This document shows positions 15,844-23,489 of a stretch of 64,000 bases of DNA, one piece after another; the first letter of the stretch is position 1, and every line of letters starts with the position of its first letter. Location of the stretch: positions 1-64,000 of the forward strand of contig NZ_JAPWBR010000001.1 in the NCBI RefSeq assembly GCF_041433555.1. The letters run 5' to 3'. The notes under the pieces were generated by a model that was given only the letters and a program-made list of their open reading frames with translations, was not told the DNA's origin and did no database searches. Source of the stretch: Granulicatella sp041433555 (lineage in GTDB: Bacteria; Bacillota; Bacilli; Lactobacillales; Aerococcaceae). Both the position numbers and the translations under genes were made by a program.

Positions 15844-16296
15844 ATGAATTTAGATGCAGTTAATCCAGAATTAGAATCAAAGATTAATGATTTAGTCTGT
15901 GAGGCTTATAATAAACCTTTTTTAGAACAAGAAAAGTTATTAAAAGAAGCATTTGAGCTAATACCCAAGCCAGTAACTCAATGGGCGCATCCAACGACAA
16001 TGGTTACGATTGCTTTGTTTGAGTTGTATTATAAAAATCAAAAATATGAACAGGCTAAGGAATGGCTGAGTATTGCTTTAAGTGTCGCTGACTTAGGAAC
16101 CACTAATGCAGGGACGTATCTGTTAGCTGGTATTTTTTATTATGACCTTGGAAAATATGATGAAGCTTATAAATATTTTGATATTGCTTATAATGATGCT
16201 GGATATTATCCATTTAGTATTGAGGACAAAAGATATTGGCAGTTTTATAAGCAGCGTAAAGACGAATTAAACCCTAAGAAAAAAACCAAAAAGTAA
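15844..16296 (+). CDS. TPR-like orphan immunity protein
   Basis: 150 residues from the ATG at 15844 (GAGGAG 9 bases upstream). Helical, with two tetratricopeptide-like repeats: FELYYKNQKYEQAKEWLSIA and GIFYYDLGKYDEAYKYFDIA, then YWQFYKQRKDEL and a lysine-rich end. TPR proteins of this size accompany Rhs and contact-dependent toxins as immunity proteins (family knowledge). No adjacent toxin tip is left. Confidence 0.72.
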   Translation: MNLDAVNPELESKINDLVCEAYNKPFLEQEKLLKEAFELIPKPVTQWAHPTTMVTIALFELYYKNQKYEQAKEWLSIALSVADLGTTNAGTYLLAGIFYYDLGKYDEAYKYFDIAYNDAGYYPFSIEDKRYWQFYKQRKDELNPKKKTKK

Positions 16297-16365
16297 GATT
16301 GCACTGCACCCCCAAAATTAAAAAAAGCAGGTAAGAAACGCCCTCAAATTTTTAGGAGAATTTAA

Positions 16366-16950
16366 ATGAACAAAAATGGATACGTTAATTTTAACTTTTT
16401 AGATAGTAAACCCAATATAAATAATATATTAGTTGGGCTAGATTTAGACTATTCAAATACAGTGATAGCGCCAGATGGTCATGAGTTAGCATTGGTTGCT
16501 TTTATACCAATTGAAAATCTATTAACTATTGCACCTCAATTTAAAACAGATTTTCAGGATAAGGAATATAAAGATAAAGCAATTTACGTTTTTTCTTATT
16601 ATGACAAAGAAGATTATTTTCTTGACTACATTACTGAAATTGACGATGCTATTCAAGGATACACGAAAGTTATCATCGGAGATAAAAATCAGTTCAAGTT
16701 TAACCTAGATAAATTTTATCCAATTAATCCTATTGAGAATTCAGATGAAATGAGTTTTTTAGGAGGACAACCTGAATATTTACAACAAGAGAGTGATGAT
16801 TTTCTAGAAAAATATATTTTCATAGGTCAAATCTTAGGAATGGATCTACCTGAAAAGGTAAATGAAATTTTTTATCTAACTGAGAACATAGGATATATTT
16901 TTATAGATCGAGATCTATCTGGTGGATTATTCTTCGTACAAACGACTTAA
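16366..16950 (+). CDS. DUF1963/YwqG-like orphan immunity protein
   Basis: 194 residues. A late block FLGGQPEYLQQ, followed by FIGQILGMDLPEKVNE and GYIFIDRDLSGGLFFVQ, resembles the DUF1963 (YwqG-like) pattern G-G-x-P-x-x-x-Q ... F-L-x-Q-L ... G-x-x-Y-x-F-I. The N-terminal 120 residues are acidic and not recognised. AGGAG lies upstream of the ATG. Cytosolic; an immunity role is inferred from the locus. Confidence 0.55.
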   Translation: MNKNGYVNFNFLDSKPNINNILVGLDLDYSNTVIAPDGHELALVAFIPIENLLTIAPQFKTDFQDKEYKDKAIYVFSYYDKEDYFLDYITEIDDAIQGYTKVIIGDKNQFKFNLDKFYPINPIENSDEMSFLGGQPEYLQQESDDFLEKYIFIGQILGMDLPEKVNEIFYLTENIGYIFIDRDLSGGLFFVQTT

Positions 16951-16973
16951 ACAAAACTAAAAAGGATTGAATT

Positions 16974-17378
16974 ATGAATGAAAGTATCGAAACAGTATTA
17001 AATAGTTTCCTGATGGAAATGTATAAATGGGAAGACAATGCTAATAAGCACATTGATGCAGGCACAGATATTCCTGATGAGATATTGCAACAAACACTAA
17101 AGGAAATATACGATAAATATCTAACAGATAAACCAAGAAAAATGGGAAAGTTAGAATGTATGACTGTCAACTACCCTCCAACATTCAATCCAAATAACGA
17201 GAAAATCATTGAAATAGAAGAAAAAGGTAGCTCTATAACTGTAAAAAGTGATGTGCTTTACGCTGGAATGGAAGTACAAAGACTTTATAAATTCAAAAAA
17301 CAGACAGGTCTCTGGAAATTAGATAATGTAAAAGAATTTGATAGTTATGATGGGAAATGGCATTCTATACATATATAA
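16974..17378 (+). CDS. NTF2-fold immunity protein
   Basis: 134 residues: a helical N-terminus (MEMYKWEDNANKHID, QTLKEIYDKYLTDK), then strands with YPPTFNPNNEKIIEIEEKGS, SDVLYAGMEVQRLYKFKKQ and GLWKLDNVKEFDSYDGKW. This is the pattern of NTF2-fold immunity proteins annotated in many Rhs loci, with the curved sheet closing on the aromatic G-x-W-x-x-x end. AAAAGG precedes the ATG. It starts 24 bases after the DUF1963-like gene and is probably co-transcribed. Confidence 0.72.
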   Translation: MNESIETVLNSFLMEMYKWEDNANKHIDAGTDIPDEILQQTLKEIYDKYLTDKPRKMGKLECMTVNYPPTFNPNNEKIIEIEEKGSSITVKSDVLYAGMEVQRLYKFKKQTGLWKLDNVKEFDSYDGKWHSIHI

Positions 17379-17391
17379 ATTAAAATAATTA

Positions 17392-17480
17392 GCAAGCCGT
17401 AGCCGCATGAATCCTCCAATCCCTACGTAAAGTGTGTGCGGTACGTGCGCACACGGGTTCTGCTTTTCAGATGGCCTCTA
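17392..17480. repeat. Neisserial-type spacer
   Basis: Member of the family also at 13693-13780 and 18105-18210: GCAAGCCGTAGCC..., then ACGTAAAGTGTGTGCGGTAC and a reversed uptake-like sequence TTCAGATGGCCT at 17466-17477. Confidence 0.7.
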
Positions 17481-17522
17481 CGATGCCAAAAGACAGAAAG
17501 CAATAGTTAAAGGAAAAGTATT

Positions 17523-18104
17523 ATGAAAATATTTAATTGGGAAAAAAACAAGACTTTATATAGATATCTTAAGAATGGTGATTTATTTTGTTTTAAAATA
17601 GCCGATAAATTATTCGGTTACGGTAGAATAATCGCTAAAAATAAACTTGGTGCCACTGTAGGAATTTTTGATTTGTTTACTTCAAGCCCAGTTGAGTCAT
17701 TTGATTATAAAAATGCTGGAAATTACCCAATCCTATTCAAAACTGTTTTAGACTGTCATACCTTATTTGAATCAAAGCTAGAGTCAGACTGGCGGATAAT
17801 TGCTCAAGATCCCGATTACCAAGATCCAATCCCAAGTGAAATTACTTCCATTAATCCTGCTTTAGAAGTGGCTCACAATGCAGATTTTTCCATTGCACAA
17901 AAAATAGATGAAGAGGAAGGTAAACAAAGAATACTCGAGAGAATTGAATTACGTGAAACACCAAGAAGTCATTATCATATCCTAAGTCTGCTGATTCGTT
18001 ATAAACCAGAAATTTTTAATTTACCTATTGAATTATTTGCAGAATTTGGAGATTTTATTTCGGATGAGTTTCAAAAAATTCACCACCGGAATTTAAAAGC
18101 GTGA
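17523..18104 (+). CDS. Imm26-like immunity protein
   Basis: 193 residues. The first 110 read KNGDLFCFKIADKLFGYGRI, then GIFDLFTSSP, TVLDCHTLFESKLESDWRII and DPDYQDP, the pattern of Imm26 (G-D-x-x-C-x-x-L ... F-G-x-G-R-I ... D-x-x-x-L-F-x-x-K-L-E-x-D-W-R). The last 75 residues form a helical extension of unknown role. AAAGGAAAAGTATT provides a ribosome site. Cytosolic orphan immunity protein; the cognate toxin is not present. Confidence 0.75.
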   Translation: MKIFNWEKNKTLYRYLKNGDLFCFKIADKLFGYGRIIAKNKLGATVGIFDLFTSSPVESFDYKNAGNYPILFKTVLDCHTLFESKLESDWRIIAQDPDYQDPIPSEITSINPALEVAHNADFSIAQKIDEEEGKQRILERIELRETPRSHYHILSLLIRYKPEIFNLPIELFAEFGDFISDEFQKIHHRNLKA

Positions 18105-18210
18105 AAAGCAAGCCGTAGCCTACACAAAACCTTCAGTCCCAACGTAGCAAGCCGTAGCCAATATGAAACCTCCAATCCCGACGTAAAGTGTGTGCGGTAC
18201 GCACGAACCC
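18105..18210. repeat. Neisserial-type spacer, partly doubled
   Basis: Two back-to-back copies of AGCAAGCCGTAGCC start the block, followed by CCCGACGTAAAGTGTGTGCG and GTACGCAC, matching the spacer at 17392-17480. Confidence 0.7.
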
Positions 18211-18387
18211 TTGGCACAGGTCCACAACCGGACCAACGAAGAAGGCGAAAGCGGCCAACAAACCCACTACTTCCACTGCGAGCAAATCGGCATCCAAAGA
18301 GTGATGACCGATGGCTAGAGAAACCTGGTTTGGTACGGCGAATACACCGTATGGAACAATCACTATAAATATAAAAGTTATCTAACA
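18205..18387 (+). pseudogene. Rhs core fragment with internal stop
   Basis: One frame gives EPLAQVHNRTNEEGESGQQ, then THYFHCEQIGIQRVMTDG, a stop, and RNLVWYGEYTVWNNHYKYK. This is the conserved Rhs core block (family pattern HYFHCDQIG.PREMTD.DGNL.W.GEY). It lies earlier in the core than the fragment at 14917-15060; the two would join as neighbouring parts of one Rhs protein. Broken by a stop and missing both ends. Confidence 0.8.
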
Positions 18388-18401
18388 TAATGGAGATAAA
18401 T

Positions 18402-18866
18402 ATGCCCTTCCTAAAAATTCCCTATAGAGATTATCCAAAAGAAGGATTGTTCAAAAAACTTTATCGTGAAAATATCTATAAAATAGAGGAATTCAAAGAT
18501 GAATTTAAGTATTATGAATATACCCCAATAGAGAAAATTATTATTGATGAACATAATTTAGTACCATTCATCTTTTTTTCACCAGAAGGAATAAATTATT
18601 TAATGCCTAAAATTATTGATAGCATCAGTAATGGCATTAGAAATGATGATATCCCAGTAAATATAGAAGAATTTATTATAAATATACCTACCGCCGAAAA
18701 CATCATTCATGCTTTAAATCTCTTAAAAAAAGATGAGCTTATAATTCTAAAAACGTATTTAGAAAAAATATTATTTAGGGACTCATCAAATTTGATACAG
18801 CAAATAGGAGAACATTATTTATTCAGAAGTATTGAATATCTCGAAAAGTTAATAAATAATTCCTAA
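18402..18866 (+). CDS. Orphan immunity-type protein, unknown family
   Basis: 154 residues from the ATG at 18402, where GGAG lies 6 bases upstream (an ATG four codons earlier has none). Acidic and helical with YYEYTPIEKIIIDEHNLVPF, FFSPEGINYLMPKII and ALNLLKKDELIILKTYLEKI. The F-S-P-E-G-I-N-Y-L-M-P block recalls the protein at 12303-13070, so the two may be distant members of one family. No signal peptide. Role inferred from context. Confidence 0.55.
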   Translation: MPFLKIPYRDYPKEGLFKKLYRENIYKIEEFKDEFKYYEYTPIEKIIIDEHNLVPFIFFSPEGINYLMPKIIDSISNGIRNDDIPVNIEEFIINIPTAENIIHALNLLKKDELIILKTYLEKILFRDSSNLIQQIGEHYLFRSIEYLEKLINNS

Positions 18867-18954
18867 ATCTACTTATTATTTTGTTAATCGAATACATAAG
18901 CCAAGGTTTCTAGAAAAGAAGCCGTAGGTTGGTTAAAGATCTAACAATCTTGCA

Positions 18955-18988
18955 AGGTCGTCTGAAATACATTTTCAGGCAACCTGAA
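18955..18988. repeat. DNA uptake sequence pair, Neisseria type
   Basis: Exact AGGTCGTCTGAA at 18955-18966 followed after a short loop by the near-complementary TTTTCAGGCAACCT, forming a hairpin. Confidence 0.82.
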
Positions 18989-19133
18989 ACAGAAGGAACA
19001 AACCCTCTTGGACAACAACTTGCTAATGAATTAAATACTATAGTTAAAGCACTAAATGAATATCTTTGGTTTTCAAGTAACGTGAAATTAACACCTTTAA
19101 TATCATGTAAAAAACATCCAGAAAGAAATGAAA

Positions 19134-19468
19134 AAATGACTAACTTCATATCAACAGGTAGTACTTATTGGATTTCAGATGAAGAAATTCATATTCTCGA
19201 AGAGAACGCCACTAATGGAGATAAAAATTCAGCATTCAAATTATATCAATACCATATGTTTGTATCTTTAGATCAAGATTTGGAATTTAAATGGCTAGAG
19301 ATAGCGGCAAAAAATGGACATCCAATTGCCCAATCCAATTTAGCTGATTTATTTTTTACACAAGGCAATAAAGAAAAAGCCATATTTTGGGCTAAAAAGG
19401 CACATAGAAATGGTGCCAAACTACCAGAAGTAGCCTCGCAGTCAAACCAAAATGAATCACATGACTAA
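19134..19468 (+). CDS. Sel1-like repeat orphan immunity protein
   Basis: 111 residues from the ATG at 19134 (MTNFISTGSTYW). The frame stays open upstream to 18929, but that part crosses an uptake-sequence hairpin and is probably not coding, so the start is uncertain. The body has Sel1/TPR-like helices: ENATNGDKNSAFKLYQYHMF, FKWLEIAAKNGHPIAQSNLA and KEKAIFWAKKAHRNGAK, with the A-A-x-x-G-H-x-x-A-Q signature. Such proteins occur as immunity proteins in Rhs loci. A toxin-tip remnant follows. Confidence 0.62.
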
Positions 19469-19616
19469 TATTGCTCAATTTAAAGTGAAACCAGGAACAA
19501 CTATTCTTGAAGGTAAAGCTATACCTCAAGGTTTTGGGTTGCATGGCGGACAAACACAAAAATATAATAATGACTTAGAAAGGTTAATAAGACAATGGAT
19601 CAGGAGCAATTTATAA
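19461..19616 (+). pseudogene. Toxin C-terminal tip remnant
   Basis: The last 51 codons of a frame that is closed upstream at 19431: MTNIAQFKVKPGTTILEGKA, then IPQGFGLHGGQTQKY and a helical end. The order V-K-x-G-T-x-x-x-E-G-x-x-x-P-Q...G-G-x-T-Q is typical of the extreme C-terminus of secreted ADP-ribosyl- or NADase-like toxin tips. Its stop codon overlaps the start of the next gene by 22 bases, as in a toxin/immunity pair. Confidence 0.5.
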
Positions 19617-20284
19617 AAAAGATTAATATAGTTTTAGTCGAAATTGATAAAATGATTAATAATTGTGATGAATATAGTTATACAAATAAACAGCAGTTGA
19701 TTTCTATAAAAAATGAACTATATGACATGATTAATTGTCTAAATTCAGAAAGTATTTTTCAACAAAAAAAAGGAAAAGAATTTTTATTGTCTCGGATAGT
19801 AATTGATTCTTGGCCATTTAATAATGAAGTTGGTAAACTCCTTGTAGAAATAGAAGAAGATTTCAATTCTTTGACAAGAAAAAATATAAAAATGTCTAAG
19901 TTAAAAGTTTTGAATGAAACTCCTTTAGACTTTCAAGAAAATTTTTTGTTTGACAAATGGGAAGTCAGTTACATTGATTTGATGGAAGTTAATCAAGGTT
20001 CTCCCCTAGTTGGAAGTCTGTCCATTAACAGTCAAGTTATTATTCAAGAACAGGGTTTTGGAGGGCCTTTGTTGTATTTCAATAGAAAAATATATATTCC
20101 AGTTTTCATTAGACGATTTTTGGTTGTTGGATTTAGGCTTGCAATATTAAATTTAGATGATTTATCCATTGAGTATATTGGTGGTATCGAAGACTTGGTT
20201 TATCTGAAAGAGATAAAAGATAATAGAATTTATTTCTATACAGACATATATAAAAGCACAGAAAAGAATTTAACTTTATATTAA
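19595..20284 (+). CDS. Probable cognate immunity protein of the toxin remnant
   Basis: 229 residues. The first 90 form a helical domain (MDQEQFIKKINIVLVEIDK, LISIKNELYDMINCL); the rest is strand-rich with GSPLVGSLSINSQVIIQEQG, GGPLLYFNRKIYIPVF and LAILNLDDLSIEYIGGIEDL. No family recognised. It overlaps the toxin-tip remnant, the classical position of an immunity gene, and is the last gene of the island. Upstream CAGGAG falls inside the coding sequence of the remnant. Confidence 0.6.
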   Translation: MDQEQFIKKINIVLVEIDKMINNCDEYSYTNKQQLISIKNELYDMINCLNSESIFQQKKGKEFLLSRIVIDSWPFNNEVGKLLVEIEEDFNSLTRKNIKMSKLKVLNETPLDFQENFLFDKWEVSYIDLMEVNQGSPLVGSLSINSQVIIQEQGFGGPLLYFNRKIYIPVFIRRFLVVGFRLAILNLDDLSIEYIGGIEDLVYLKEIKDNRIYFYTDIYKSTEKNLTLY

Positions 20285-20307
20285 ATATCTCAAGAATATG
20301 CTCTGCA

Positions 20308-20352
20308 AAGCATGGATAAAGCAATCGATGTGAATTAGAGGGCGATTTAAGA
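20308..20352. repeat. Relic of the cloverleaf hairpin repeat
   Basis: AAAGCAATCGATGTGAATTA, the usual inner segment of the repeat, is joined directly to GAGGGCGATTTAAGAC, the outer arm of copy 2. A deletion derivative next to the right island edge. The remainder of 20353-20494 holds no gene that I can support. Confidence 0.55.
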
Positions 20353-20494
20353 CATTCGCATTGTTTCCTTTCCAAGACCGGAAGGCAAGCACCGCCATGA
20401 CCTGTCACCTCATAAGCCTCAGAGAGTAACCCCCTGCTCATCCCTAGCTCCGCACACATCGAAACGCACTCTCTCCCGTGCTGTTGAAGCAAAA

Positions 20495-20754
20495 AATAAA
20501 ATCTATTGATTCAAAGCGTCTCGTTGGCTTAAAAAAGCCCTCGGGGACTCTATAGTGTGAATAGTAAAGAGAAAGCAACCAATGCGAAATAGAGCCACAA
20601 GAGAATTTATTCTCCTGTGGCTCTTTGAGGCTTGGTAGGATTGAGACCTAGGCTCAATCCGGTGCCTTTACTATCATCACTATGAAGATGTCCCCAGAGG
20701 GCGATTTAAGACAACGTCTTAACTTTCATTTTCATTGAATCAATAGATTTTATT
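20495..20754. repeat. Cloverleaf hairpin repeat, copy 2 (right edge of the island)
   Basis: 260 bp bounded by the same inverted 19-base ends as copy 1. The inner stem CGGGGACTCTATAGT...ACTATGAAGATGTCCCC encloses the hairpins GAGCCACA/TGTGGCTC and GATTGAG/CTCAATC. Inner part inverted relative to copy 1, flanks in direct orientation. Confidence 0.85.
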
Positions 20755-20785
20755 ACAATTCTCTTCGTCCTTCGATGGCACGGAA
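20736..20785 (+). repeat. recR 3' end (right direct repeat of the island)
   Basis: Covers the last ten codons and stop of recR plus 17 bases downstream; 45 of 50 positions match the left copy at 10469-10518. Confidence 0.8.
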
Positions 20786-21349
20786 GAGAGTCATTTCGTC
20801 TGCGTATTCGATGTCGCTTCCGACCGCTAGCCCATGAGCCAGACGCGTTACTTTAATGCCAGCTGGCTTAATAAGACGTGACAAGTACATGGCAGTCGCT
20901 TCGCCTTCCGCTGTCGCATTAGTCGCGATGATAACCTCTTGGACTTCCGGATCCTGCAACCTCGTAATCAACGACGTAATATTAATATCATCCGGCCCCG
21001 TCCCTTCCATCGGAGACAACACCCCGTGAAGCACATGATAGAGCCCTTTATATTCCTTCATCCGCTCCATACTCATCACATCTCGGGCATCTTCCACCAC
21101 AAGAATCTTCGTACGGTCACGCGTAGTATCCGAACAAATTTCGCACGGATCTTCTTGCGTCACATTTCCACAAACGGAACACATATGCAGGTCACGCTTG
21201 CAGCTGATGAGCGAATTCGCAAAATTTAAGACGTCTTCTTCACGCATATCCATGCAGAAGAAGGCAAGTCGTGCAGCCGTCTTCGCACCAATTCCCGGCA
21301 GCTTCATAAAGCTATCCATCAATCGTGCAATCGGTTCTGGATAATGCAT
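20753..21349 (-). CDS. recR: Recombination mediator protein RecR
   Basis: 198 residues, the family length, from the ATG at 21349 (GGAGG 7 bases upstream). Helix-hairpin-helix LPGIGAKTAARLAFF near residue 16, zinc finger C-S-V-C-G-N ... C-E-I-C near 57-72, Toprim block ILVVEDARDVMSME near 80 and TNATAEGEATAMYL near 143. With RecO and RecF it loads RecA on SSB-coated single strands in gap repair (established). Downstream of ybaB and dnaX in the conserved dnaX-ybaB-recR order. Its 3' end is the junction with the foreign island. Confidence 0.97.
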   Translation of the reverse strand: MHYPEPIARLMDSFMKLPGIGAKTAARLAFFCMDMREEDVLNFANSLISCKRDLHMCSVCGNVTQEDPCEICSDTTRDRTKILVVEDARDVMSMERMKEYKGLYHVLHGVLSPMEGTGPDDINITSLITRLQDPEVQEVIIATNATAEGEATAMYLSRLIKPAGIKVTRLAHGLAVGSDIEYADEMTLFRAIEGRREL

Positions 21350-21367
21350 GCTCAAACCTCCAATCGA

Positions 21368-21685
21368 TTAAAATCCTGGGATGTTTAATCCTTTCGTGAA
21401 CTGACCCATTGTTTGGTCGTTGGCTTTTTCTGCTTGCGTTAACGCATCATTTGTCGCCATTAACACTAAGTCTTGTAATAATTCTACATCATCTGGATCC
21501 ACCGCTTCTGGTTTGATTTCCACGTTTAAGACTTGGCGTTTCCCGTTCACAGTCACTTTTACTAAATCACTTTGAGAAGTTCCTGTGTATTCTGTTTGGT
21601 TTAACTCTTCTTGAGCTTGCGCCATTTGTTTTTGCAATTTTTGCATTTGTTTCATCATGCCTTGCATATTTCCCATTCCACGCAT
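21368..21685 (-). CDS. ybaB: YbaB/EbfC nucleoid-associated protein
   Basis: 105 residues. M-G-N-M-Q-G-M-M-K-Q-M-Q-K-L at the N-terminus, followed by the strands VKVTVNGKRQVLNVEIKPEA and the helical LLQDLVLMATNDAL; this is the whole YbaB/EbfC fold, a small dimeric DNA-binding protein coating the nucleoid. It lies between dnaX and recR with gaps under 20 bases, the usual order in Firmicutes. Confidence 0.95.
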   Translation of the reverse strand: MRGMGNMQGMMKQMQKLQKQMAQAQEELNQTEYTGTSQSDLVKVTVNGKRQVLNVEIKPEAVDPDDVELLQDLVLMATNDALTQAEKANDQTMGQFTKGLNIPGF

Positions 21686-21702
21686 ATTTAATTCCTCCGT
21701 AT

Positions 21703-23427
21703 CTATTCTTCGATTTGCACGATGTCTTCCCCGAAGAGTTCAATCGTGTCGTTTACTTTTTGTTCAAATGCTTGTTCTTCTGGTGTGAGGGAATCTTCCA
21801 CGGCCGGTTCTTCCGTCACGATGGAAACAGCTTCCTCTTCTTGGTTCTTCTTGCGTTCTTGTAAGAAATCCGCACGAATTTGTGGCCATTGATGTTGTGT
21901 TACTGCCACGAACGTCCCACTGTAGCCACCAAGGCGTTCCAGATGTTCTTGGATGACCTCACGGAATCCTGGTCTTGTTTCTGAAATGTCACACAAGTGG
22001 TCGTACGCAAATCCGAGGACGAATCCATTTGGCCCCGCCGCATTCACCGTTGATTGGCTCAACAGCGCTTGTTCTTGCGGGTTCAAGCAACTGAGTAAGT
22101 CGCCCCACAAGTCGCGTACCTTCAACAAGTCTTCGCGAGTCGCTTCCGTCAAGATTTTTTGGATGGCCATCGTGTTTGGCTTAAAGGCCGCACGCGTTGG
22201 TCTTGGCGCCTGCGTTTTTGGTGCTTGTTGAACTTGAGGAGCGCCGCCTTGCAACAACGCGTTCATTTGCTGCTGCATTTGCGCGATTTGTTGTTGCAGT
22301 TGTTGCACTTCTTCGCTACTTGGCATTGCGGGTGCACCAGAACTTGTTCTTGGCGTCAATGTGTATGGTTGCGCCATTTTAATCGTCAACACTTCCAGCG
22401 AAATCGTTGGTTTTGTCGTGAAGCGCATTTCTTGTTGCGTTTGGTTTAACGCCTCTACAAAGCGGTATAAGAATTCTGGTTCCACTTCGTCTTTGAACTG
22501 AAGGAATCGCTCGCTACGACCGATTGCCTCGCCACTTTGTTTCGCGATGAGGAGGTCTCTAGCAAATTCCAACCATTCTTCTACTAAACGGCTGGCTTCT
22601 TTCCCGATTTTGAAGAGCTGTTGTAATTTTTCAAGGGCTTCTTCAGCCTTTGTTTCTTGTAAGTCTTTCACGAAATCAATCATCAAGTCGTCTGTCAGAC
22701 TTCCCGACACTTGAATCGCTTCGTCTAGCGTCACCTTGCCGTCGCCAAATGAAATCATCTGGTCGAGCAGACTCAAGGCGTCACGCATTCCTCCGTTGGC
22801 ACATCTTGCCACCACGCTTAAGGCATCCGGTTCGTATTCGATTCCTTCTTGGTCTAGAATATACGCCAAGCGGTCGATAATTTCTTGCGACGTAATGCGT
22901 CTAAAGTCAAAACGTTGCGTACGCGAAATAATCGTCGCTGGAATCTTATGCGGTTCCGTTGTTGCGAGAATGAAGATGACCTTTTGAGGCGGTTCTTCTA
23001 AGGTTTTTAACAGTGCGTTGAAGGCTCCTGTTGAGAGCATATGCACTTCGTCGATAATATAAATTTTGTATTCGGCTTGCGTTGGTGCATAACGCGCCTT
23101 GTCACGAATATCACGGATTTCTTCGACACCATTGTTGCTGGCAGCATCGATTTCGATGACATCGCCAATCGTTCCGTTCGTGATGCCTTTACAGATCTCA
23201 CATTCGTTACATGGCTCGCCGTTTGTTTGATTTGGACAGTTAATGGCCTTTGCAAACACCTTCGCGGCACTCGTTTTCCCTGTCCCACGAGGTCCTGTAA
23301 ATAAGTAAGCATGACTCGTTTTGTGATTGCTAATCGCGTTCTTCAATGTATGCGTGACCGCACTTTGCCCGACCATATCATCGAACGTTTGAGGACGCCA
23401 TTTTCGATATAATGCTTGATAAGCCAT
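21703..23427 (-). CDS. dnaX: DNA polymerase III subunit gamma/tau
   Basis: 574 residues. Clamp-loader AAA+ ATPase: Walker A GPRGTGKTS near residue 46, the four-cysteine zinc module CPNQ...CNECEIC near 64-82, Walker B IIDEVHML near 124, the SRC-like sensor SRTQRFDF near 168. Residues about 360-420 form a Q/P-rich linker and the rest the tau C-terminus that binds the polymerase and helicase. It loads the sliding clamp at the fork. AGGGAAG precedes the ATG. First gene of dnaX-ybaB-recR. Confidence 0.97.
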   Translation of the reverse strand: MAYQALYRKWRPQTFDDMVGQSAVTHTLKNAISNHKTSHAYLFTGPRGTGKTSAAKVFAKAINCPNQTNGEPCNECEICKGITNGTIGDVIEIDAASNNGVEEIRDIRDKARYAPTQAEYKIYIIDEVHMLSTGAFNALLKTLEEPPQKVIFILATTEPHKIPATIISRTQRFDFRRITSQEIIDRLAYILDQEGIEYEPDALSVVARCANGGMRDALSLLDQMISFGDGKVTLDEAIQVSGSLTDDLMIDFVKDLQETKAEEALEKLQQLFKIGKEASRLVEEWLEFARDLLIAKQSGEAIGRSERFLQFKDEVEPEFLYRFVEALNQTQQEMRFTTKPTISLEVLTIKMAQPYTLTPRTSSGAPAMPSSEEVQQLQQQIAQMQQQMNALLQGGAPQVQQAPKTQAPRPTRAAFKPNTMAIQKILTEATREDLLKVRDLWGDLLSCLNPQEQALLSQSTVNAAGPNGFVLGFAYDHLCDISETRPGFREVIQEHLERLGGYSGTFVAVTQHQWPQIRADFLQERKKNQEEEAVSIVTEEPAVEDSLTPEEQAFEQKVNDTIELFGEDIVQIEE

Positions 23428-23489
23428 TTTACTTCCCTGCCTTTTTCAAAATTTTACAGTTCTATTCTAGTATAGATTTGCTAAAAATT

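Noticed and set aside
18929..19133. N-terminal extension of the Sel1-like gene
   Set aside because: It crosses an uptake-sequence hairpin and its composition looks like spacer; kept only as start uncertainty.
10487..20736. Prophage or ICE
   Set aside because: No integrase, structural, replication or conjugation genes; content is Rhs fragments and immunity genes only.
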